Origin: Planctomycetaceae bacterium
GTDB taxonomy: Bacteria; Planctomycetota; Planctomycetia; Pirellulales; Thermoguttaceae
NCBI GenBank assembly: GCA_031266315.1
Contig: JAISBG010000590.1
Span: 1 to 5,877, forward strand
Direction: 5' to 3'
DNA length: 5,877 nt
The notes under the pieces are model-generated. The model made no database searches. It saw only the letters and a program-made list of their open reading frames with translations, and was not told where the DNA came from. The translations under genes and the position numbers were made by a program. Every line of letters begins with the position of its first letter. Position 1 is the first letter of the stretch. Positions 1-4,073 of the stretch are shown one piece after another.

Positions 1-292
1 TTGTATAATCAATATTCGATGCGAAATTTCCTTGTTCAATGTAAGGAAGTACAATCGCATGAATTGAAAAACCTCGTTGGTCACAGGATCGAGGAAGCAT
101 TTCAAATGTTGAATGGTAATTGTGAATCGCTAATCCCCATTGTTTCAAGTTATTGACACACCACATTCTCCGTGCTGCTTCTCTTGCCGCTTGAACTGCG
201 GGGAGGAGTAGGGCGATCAATACGCCGATGATTGCAATGACGACTAATAATTCGACCAAAGTAAACGCTCTTTTTAATGTAAAAATTTTCAT
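1..292 (-). CDS. DUF1559 family prepilin-like protein B (3' truncated)
   Basis: The first 97 residues of a DUF1559 protein are visible; the rest runs off the left edge. It opens [18 protein letters not shown], a short basic leader followed by the type IV prepilin-like signal and hydrophobic helix (residues 9-34, ending [18 protein letters not shown]). It continues with the family hallmarks [16 protein letters not shown] (about 43-58) and LPYIEQGN (about 81-88). Members are thought to be exported pseudopilin-like surface or envelope proteins; their exact role is unknown. The ATG at 292 is chosen because it sits just before the leader. There is no Shine-Dalgarno-like sequence in front of it, so translation may depend on the upstream gene, whose stop lies 69 bp away on the same strand. 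The leader has A rather than the usual G before the F of FTLVE, and has no glycine tract, unlike its neighbour. The N-terminal region closely resembles the neighbouring gene in both protein and DNA, so the two are tandem paralogues. Confidence 0.93.
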   Translation of the reverse strand, partial: MKIFTLKRAFTLVELLVVIAIIGVLIALLLPAVQAAREAARRMWCVNNLKQWGLAIHNYHSTFEMLPRSCDQRGFSIHAIVLPYIEQGNFASNIDYT

Positions 293-313
293 GATAGTAG
301 GGTTGGGTTGCGG

Positions 314-343
314 CGACTCATGAGTTTTGGCATTCGTGAGTCG
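314..343 (-). other. Small intergenic stem-loop between the two DUF1559 genes
   Basis: CGACTCA (314-320) and TGAGTCG (337-343) are perfect inverted repeats of 7 bp separated by 16 bases. They lie in the 69-bp gap between DUF1559 gene A and gene B. No T-run follows on the minus strand, so it is not a standard intrinsic terminator. It could stabilise the transcript or occlude the start region of gene B. It is short enough that chance cannot be excluded. Confidence 0.35.
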
Positions 344-361
344 GGCAACTGTTACCCGCTA

Positions 362-1487
362 TCACGGTCCGGCAACGCTTTCACCGCCGCCGCATGTACT
401 CATAGCACGCCAAATATCTAACGCGATGTTGTCTGAAATAAAGTGAACGCTTCCATCGCCATAACAAGCGTTTACTCCACCTAAATGATTACTACTTGTA
501 AAATTGTAATTGGAATTGGCTGCTCCACGAATCCAATTTCCCGGTGCTCCGTAATTCGGTGTATAATATGCCGAAAAACCGGTTGCAGTACCGCGTGAGG
601 AAATCCACGGAAAACCACGTGATCCTCCTGTCGGCGGTGATGCAATTGCCGCTGCTAAAAGGTCAATATTTTCGTAACCGGAAGTTCCGCCTCCTCCGGC
701 TTGATCAACAAAAGCGATTCGTCGCCATGCTTTCCGATCTTGAACTGCACCGGGACTTGTACTAAAACCGAGCAAAGTTTCAGAGGCAGCAAGCGTATTA
801 CTTGTTCCGTCATTCATCTGCTCCATTCCGCCGGTTTTACGGCTGAACAATCCATCATAAGGTTCAACAGCACCAATTTCATAAAAAGCATTAATTCCCG
901 AACCGTTACAAAAAACATAGTTTGTGCCAACGGCATTTCTGTAATAATCGGGGTCTGGACCTCGTGTTCCGGTTAATTGGGTTCGCGGTTCCGACTCACT
1001 CGGACACTGCAAAAGCCCAAATCGCAATTCCAGAATTGGAATCACATCCTCATGCATCCCTGACCTATCCGTATAAACCGGAATCCCCGGACTGAACGAT
1101 TGAAGCATTGCTCCCTGTTCAATGAATGGTAATATCCGTACATGAATTGACACATCTGTGTTTCCTGTCGGATAAGCCGCCCAAGTTGTGATTACTTCCA
1201 TTCCCGGCAGGGCGTTGTAAGTATCATGGTAATTGTGTAACGCAATCCCGTATTGGTGAAGATTATTGTTACATTGTGTTCTTCGTGCCGCTTCTCTTGC
1301 CATTTGGACAGCAGGAAGGAGCAACGCGATCAATACACCAATAATCGCAATAACAACTAACAGTTCGACCAGTGTAAAGCCTTGCCCAGACCCCCCCCCC
1401 CCGCCTATTTTGACAGGTTCGGAGTTTGCGCGATATTAACCTCATTAACAAAGAGATAATAGTCGTGATTAATCTTTCTAAAAACAT
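362..1487 (-). CDS. DUF1559 family prepilin-like protein A, reading frame interrupted at a G12 tract
   Basis: From about 1381 to the TGA at 362-364 a continuous frame encodes a full DUF1559 body. It has [17 protein letters not shown] and [18 protein letters not shown] (prepilin-type cleavage/methylation helix), [32 protein letters not shown] and [11 protein letters not shown]. It ends with an H-X9-DG motif (H in SNHLGGV, DG in YGDGSV) about 40 residues before the end. In this frame there is no ATG, GTG or TTG between the stop at 1436-1438 and the core. The credible start is ATG at 1487, with GAGG six bases upstream, but it is in another frame. The two join only if the G12 run at 1391-1402 loses one G or gains two, giving about 374 residues. 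The reconstructed leader is basic and glycine-rich ([17 protein letters not shown]) and ends in G before FTLVE, as a prepilin peptidase site should. An annotation starting at the internal TTG at 1333 would cut the helix and is unlikely to be right. The gene may be phase-variable, or the tract may be miscounted. Confidence 0.9.
1391..1402 (-). repeat. Homopolymeric G12 tract in the leader of the DUF1559 gene
   Basis: Twelve consecutive G (C on the plus strand) lie between the start codon at 1487 and the prepilin core. Read from that ATG, G11 or G14 joins the core frame through [13 protein letters not shown]12 (as seen) gives a dead-end peptide of 72 codons that runs to 1269. G13 gives a product that stops just past the tract, at a TAG within the core region. 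Tracts of this length are known to be slippage-prone in other bacteria. Confidence 0.9.
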
Positions 1488-1493
1488 AAGTAG

Positions 1494-1497
1494 CCTC
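1494..1497 (-). promoter_or_regulatory. Ribosome binding site deciding the start at 1487
   Basis: GAGG lies six bases before the ATG at 1487 (GAGGCTACTTATG). Most other starts here lack such a site; only the gene starting at 3575 has a comparable one. This supports 1487 as the true start of the DUF1559 gene A despite the frame break. Confidence 0.65.
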
Positions 1498-1558
1498 GTA
1501 AATCTTTTTTTGATAAATGGTTGGGTTAATAAATCAAATCAGGAATTATTGAAAAAAA

Positions 1559-2683
1559 TTAATTTTTGCAATAGGCAAGAACCAGTAACACAAATCCTGT
1601 AACAAGATTCGGGTCATTTTCCATCCATTGCCGCGACGCATCGTTTACCCATGAGCCGTTTTCTTTTTGTTTCGAAAGCAACTCTTCGGACAATTCGGCT
1701 TTCCATGCGTGTTTGTTGCCCGACGTATCCGTAATTTCTAATAATTGCAACACGTCCAGCGATTTCGACATGGTGTGATAATAGTAGAACAAACCGTTGG
1801 CTCCGCGTCCGGGATGTTCTTTCACGCTATAATGTTTCGAAATCCAATCATACGCTGCCTTGACCCGTTTGTCGTCCTTCGTAAGACCGGCGTAAATCAT
1901 ACTTTTGAGTCCGGCGTAAGTCATGGCTCCGTAACTGCGAAGACTTTCCTCAGCGGTTTCCATTCTCGACGCGCCGGGCTGGTTGACGTAAATAAATCCG
2001 CCGTCCAGATTCTTAGTGTTACTCGCAACAAACGGCATGGTGTTGTGTTCCGATTCCAGATTCTGACAGCGCGAAACAAAAACCAACGCCTTTTGAATTG
2101 CCGGATCGTCCGCGCCTTTACCGGTGGCTTTTAACGCGTCAAGAAAGAATTGCGTGTTCGACAAATCCGGGCGCGTTGTCCCGCCGTAACCAACTCCGCC
2201 GTAATTCGCGTCTTCCGGTTTGACATCGCGTTCTTCGGTGTATTGTTGTTTCAGTAAATACTTTTGGGCGTTGGCAAGCAATTCGTCATACGGTCCTTTG
2301 TCAAGATTTTTGGCTTTTTTAATGGCGTCATTCGCCTTCGACAAACACATTACCGCACAACATGTTTCGTAATTCTGAAAAAAACCGTCCTTCGTGTAAA
2401 CGCCGCCGTCTTCACGAATCGAACCTTTCAGAAACGCCAATCCCTTTTCAACCATCGGATCATCCGGTTTGACGCCGGAATCCAACAATCCGGCAAGAAT
2501 AATCATCGAAGGACCGGCACCGCTTCGCGGTGAAGCCGACCAGCCGCCGTTTTCACCTTGAGCCGTCCTAAGGAACGCAACTCCTTTTTCAACAGCCTGC
2601 TGAATTTTCGTTGCATCCTGACCAACCACAAAAAATGTGTTCAGGAACAAACACAAAAACGTTAGTACAAAAATTCGTCTCAT
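1559..2683 (-). CDS. Secreted prenyltransferase/squalene-oxidase repeat protein
   Basis: A 374-residue protein with an N-terminal signal peptide (basic MRR, hydrophobic core about 4-20, likely cleavage near VVG-QD at 21/22). Repeats of the alpha6/alpha6-toroid type follow. GVAFLRTAQGENGGW (34-48) is a good QW-like motif, GLAFLKGSIREDGGVY (81-96) a second, and others are near 139-168, 199-233 and 331-345, where LLSKQKENGSW is the last clear one. This fold is shared by terpene cyclases, protein prenyltransferase beta subunits and thioester-containing complement-like domains. No DXDD catalytic motif of class II cyclases and no GCGEQ thioester are visible, so hopene or squalene cyclisation is unlikely. 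The export signal also argues against a sterol or hopanoid role. The substrate or partner is unknown; such exported proteins recur in planctomycetes. Start: ATG at 2683 directly before the signal peptide, with no Shine-Dalgarno sequence in the AT-rich upstream region. The stop is TAA at 1559-1561. Confidence 0.9.
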   Translation of the reverse strand: MRRIFVLTFLCLFLNTFFVVGQDATKIQQAVEKGVAFLRTAQGENGGWSASPRSGAGPSMIILAGLLDSGVKPDDPMVEKGLAFLKGSIREDGGVYTKDGFFQNYETCCAVMCLSKANDAIKKAKNLDKGPYDELLANAQKYLLKQQYTEERDVKPEDANYGGVGYGGTTRPDLSNTQFFLDALKATGKGADDPAIQKALVFVSRCQNLESEHNTMPFVASNTKNLDGGFIYVNQPGASRMETAEESLRSYGAMTYAGLKSMIYAGLTKDDKRVKAAYDWISKHYSVKEHPGRGANGLFYYYHTMSKSLDVLQLLEITDTSGNKHAWKAELSEELLSKQKENGSWVNDASRQWMENDPNLVTGFVLLVLAYCKN

Positions 2684-2695
2684 GTTAAATAGTTT

Positions 2696-2735
2696 TAATT
2701 AATGGTTAATGGTTAATAATTAATAGTAACAGTTA
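2696..2735. repeat. Degenerate AT-rich TTAATGG/TTAATAA heptad repeats
   Basis: Just upstream of the toroid-repeat gene the plus strand reads TTAATGGTTAATGG and then TTAATAATTAATAG, a roughly 7-bp periodicity with two exact and two degenerate units. It lies in the predicted 5'-UTR or promoter region. It could be a binding-site array or simple low-complexity sequence. Confidence 0.5.
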
Positions 2736-2760
2736 ATATAAATTTTGTGAACAGTTACAA
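2733..2760 (-). promoter_or_regulatory. Possible promoter of the toroid-repeat gene
   Basis: On the minus strand TTGTAA (2755-2760), a 16-bp spacer and TATTAA (2733-2738) resemble -35 and -10 boxes, about 50 bp before the ATG at 2683. The -35 box falls inside one arm of the inverted-repeat element. Two direct copies of TAACTGTT, 22 bp apart (2728-2735 and 2750-2757), overlap this region. The surrounding AT-richness makes chance matches easy, so this is tentative. Confidence 0.3.
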
Positions 2761-2859
2761 GAGTTAATAGCAATAAACAAACGGCACATTCCGAGCGCGC
2801 AACACGAATGGAACCATATTAGTTCATTAATACTATTTACTCTTGCTGTTCACGAAATT
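2741..2859. repeat. 119-bp element with ~28-bp imperfect terminal inverted repeats
   Basis: The plus strand at 2741-2770 and the minus strand at 2859-2833 are near-identical. Both carry GTGAACAG and CAAGAGT in the same order, preceded by AATTTT or AATTTC and followed by TAATAG or AAATAG. The only differences are two substitutions and a 3-base insertion (TTA, 2755-2757). The arms enclose 62 bp (2771-2832). A minus-strand transcript would fold into a stem of about 27 bp. The element begins on the last base of the TGA of the upstream gene and occupies most of the 175-bp gap. It could be a 3'-UTR hairpin or a MITE-like insertion; no target-site duplication was recognised. Confidence 0.7.
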
Positions 2860-3575
2860 CATTTCCGTTGAACAACAGTTTGGGCAATCAACATGAAGCC
2901 CGAAAGAAGATCATCATTCACAAAATGATGAGAAACAGATTCTGTATCCATTAAAGAAACAGACGCCAATTGTCCGAGAATTTCAGCCAACGTTTTAAGA
3001 TCACGCGGTGATTCGGAAACAACAGCCGTACCATTTGAAAAATCAAGACCAAACGAACCCGATAAAGTACCGGAATTTTTCGCCGTAAACTTACCGTATT
3101 GTCCGTAATTCCACAACGGAAGAGCAATCCGGACAGCAATTTCTAATTCTGTTACACGCCGGAAATCACGGCTTAGAAACGCCGCGACATTGAGTGCCGA
3201 AGTTTTTCCGATTTTTTGTACTGCATCGGAAAAAACAGTCAAATCGGCAAGAGTTGTTTGTTTTTGAATAAGTTCGGCGGGTTGGTTCAATTTTGCCAAA
3301 CCTTTACCAACTGCGTTTTTAGCCTGTAATACAAGTTTCGCCTGAAGTTCCGGCGATAAATTGGCGGCTCGGTGTTGAACTGACTGAAGATATTTTTGTG
3401 AGCGTTCCGACAATTGCTGTTGAAACGGCTGTTGTTGAAAAGAATCGTTACAATCGGCGGTTTTGTTTTTACCGTTCGATTTTGTTTCGATTCCCGCAAC
3501 GGCAAACAGACACAAAACGCAAAAAATCATTACCAAACCGGATGATTTTCGATTGAAAAAACGCTTTGTAGTCAT
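2859..3575 (-). CDS. Secreted or membrane-anchored protein of unknown family
   Basis: A 238-residue protein that I do not recognise. It has a basic N-terminus (MTTKRFFNRK), a hydrophobic stretch at about 13-28 (LVMIFCVLCLFAVAG) and a plausible signal peptidase site near AVA-G (27/28), so it is probably exported. A hydrophilic, Q-rich segment follows (FQQQPFQQQLSERSQ, 46-60), then a probably helical region (about 60-150, including LSPELQAKLVLQAKNAVGKGLAKL). Next is a G/S/N-rich part (about 155-185) and a final helical part (190-236). No catalytic motif is evident and cysteines are few, with only one clearly outside the signal region. The ATG at 3575 is supported by GAGG seven bases upstream and by a strong promoter match at 3629-3656. 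It is probably the first gene of its transcript. The next gene on the strand starts 175 bp downstream, across an inverted-repeat element. Codon pattern and export signal make it a credible real gene; function unknown. Confidence 0.8.
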   Translation of the reverse strand: MTTKRFFNRKSSGLVMIFCVLCLFAVAGIETKSNGKNKTADCNDSFQQQPFQQQLSERSQKYLQSVQHRAANLSPELQAKLVLQAKNAVGKGLAKLNQPAELIQKQTTLADLTVFSDAVQKIGKTSALNVAAFLSRDFRRVTELEIAVRIALPLWNYGQYGKFTAKNSGTLSGSFGLDFSNGTAVVSESPRDLKTLAEILGQLASVSLMDTESVSHHFVNDDLLSGFMLIAQTVVQRK

Positions 3576-3582
3576 AATAAAA

Positions 3583-3586
3583 CCTC
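3583..3586 (-). promoter_or_regulatory. Ribosome binding site for the gene starting at 3575
   Basis: GAGG stands seven bases before the ATG (GAGGTTTTATTATG). It supports the chosen start. Confidence 0.6.
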
Positions 3587-3628
3587 AATCTGCCAATTCA
3601 AACAATCAAATTAAATGATTGACTAAAC

Positions 3629-3656
3629 ATTTTAACAACGCCCAATAAAATGTCAA
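3629..3656 (-). promoter_or_regulatory. Sigma70-type promoter of the 238-residue protein gene
   Basis: The minus strand carries a perfect TTGACA (3651-3656), a 16-bp spacer and TAAAAT (3629-3634), one mismatch from TATAAT. This implies transcription starting near 3622 and a leader of about 45 bases before the ATG at 3575. Directly upstream of the -35 box is an A-rich purine tract (3661-3701), resembling an UP element. A small dyad, CAATCA/TGATTG (3603-3608 and 3616-3621), lies at the predicted start of the transcript. Confidence 0.65.
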
Positions 3657-3875
3657 GCACTCTTTTTCTTTTTTCTTTTTCAAAAATTAAAAAAATAAGT
3701 TAAAGCGACCTCCCAAAAAGTAAAATCGGCAAAAACTGAATTGATTGTATCGTTCCCGATTTCAGAGTCAAGCATTTACCGAAAAAATTAGGAATAGGAA
3801 TATAGATGTTGATAGAAAGGAATAATAAATAAGGCATTGACTCCAAAACGGAAGGCAACACAAATTACCGTCGTT

Positions 3876-3978
3876 AATCCGGTTCACAGTCGGCAAGTAC
3901 GCCAACGCAACCTTTCAGCAAAAGGTTGCCCACTTATGATTGCCTGCTTTTGACAAGAGATACACGACTTACCGGATT
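3876..3978 (-). ncRNA. Candidate structured RNA or nested inverted-repeat element
   Basis: This lies in the 498-bp gene-free stretch. The outer pair AATCCGGT (3876-3883) and ACCGGATT (3971-3978) is followed inwards by AGTCG (3888-3892) and CGACT (3965-3969). That makes a 13-bp closing stem with a small asymmetric internal loop. Inside is a perfect 9-bp hairpin, GCAACCTTT (3907-3915) and AAAGGTTGC (3921-3929) with a 5-base loop, flanked by AAGT/ACTT (3895-3898 and 3932-3935). A promoter-like sequence on the minus strand would start a transcript almost exactly at the outer stem. It matches no RNA family I recognise. Alternatives are a dispersed palindromic repeat or a remnant mobile element; the plus strand orientation cannot be excluded. 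Confidence 0.4.
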
Positions 3979-3990
3979 TGATTTGATTTT

Positions 3991-4019
3991 TTATCATGTA
4001 AATTTGTAAATCCCGTCAA
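3991..4019 (-). promoter_or_regulatory. Possible promoter reading into the structured element
   Basis: On the minus strand TTGACG (4014-4019), a 17-bp spacer and TGATAA (3991-3996) give a reasonable -35/-10 pair. Predicted initiation is near 3984, six bases before the outer stem of the structured element. It lies about 55 bp downstream of the hydrolase stop codon, and the next coding start is about 400 bp further on. Confidence 0.4.
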
Positions 4020-4073
4020 GAAATAGGTTTTTAGAAGTTGCTTTTAGTAAATTGACCACGCAACGTTCTACGT

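Larger units (their letters stand above)
3576..4073. other. 498-bp gene-free region
   Basis: No convincing coding region was found on either strand. From right to left it holds the 3' flank of the hydrolase, a promoter-like pair (3991-4019), the nested inverted-repeat element (3876-3978), featureless AT-rich sequence (about 3700-3870), a pyrimidine tract on the plus strand (3661-3686) and the promoter of the gene starting at 3575. A tiny hairpin, AACGT-TCT-ACGTT (4062-4074), touches the hydrolase stop codon but lacks a following T-run, so no clear terminator was found. Confidence 0.7.

Noticed and set aside
343..357. GGGCAAC-T-GTTACCC dyad near the end of DUF1559 gene A
   Set aside because: It has one mismatch and only a single base between the arms, so it cannot form a normal hairpin, and no T-run follows.
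544..976. Two overlapping plus-strand frames opposite DUF1559 gene A
   Set aside because: The opposite strand encodes well-recognised DUF1559 motifs throughout; these frames show nothing of their own.
362..1333. A 323-residue DUF1559 protein starting at TTG 1333
   Set aside because: This start falls inside the hydrophobic prepilin helix and would remove the [14 protein letters not shown] signal encoded directly upstream in the same frame.
1745..2134. 129-codon open frame on the plus strand
   Set aside because: Antisense shadow of the toroid-repeat gene, with no start signal and no domain.
3661..3686. Pyrimidine-rich tract as an intrinsic terminator
   Set aside because: No stem precedes it on either strand; its position next to a TTGACA box fits an upstream promoter element better.
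3837..3955. Short plus-strand open frame across the structured element (about 36 codons from a TTG)
   Set aside because: No ATG and no Shine-Dalgarno sequence, and the nested inverted repeats explain the sequence better; it may be a relic of a dispersed repeat but cannot be supported as a gene.
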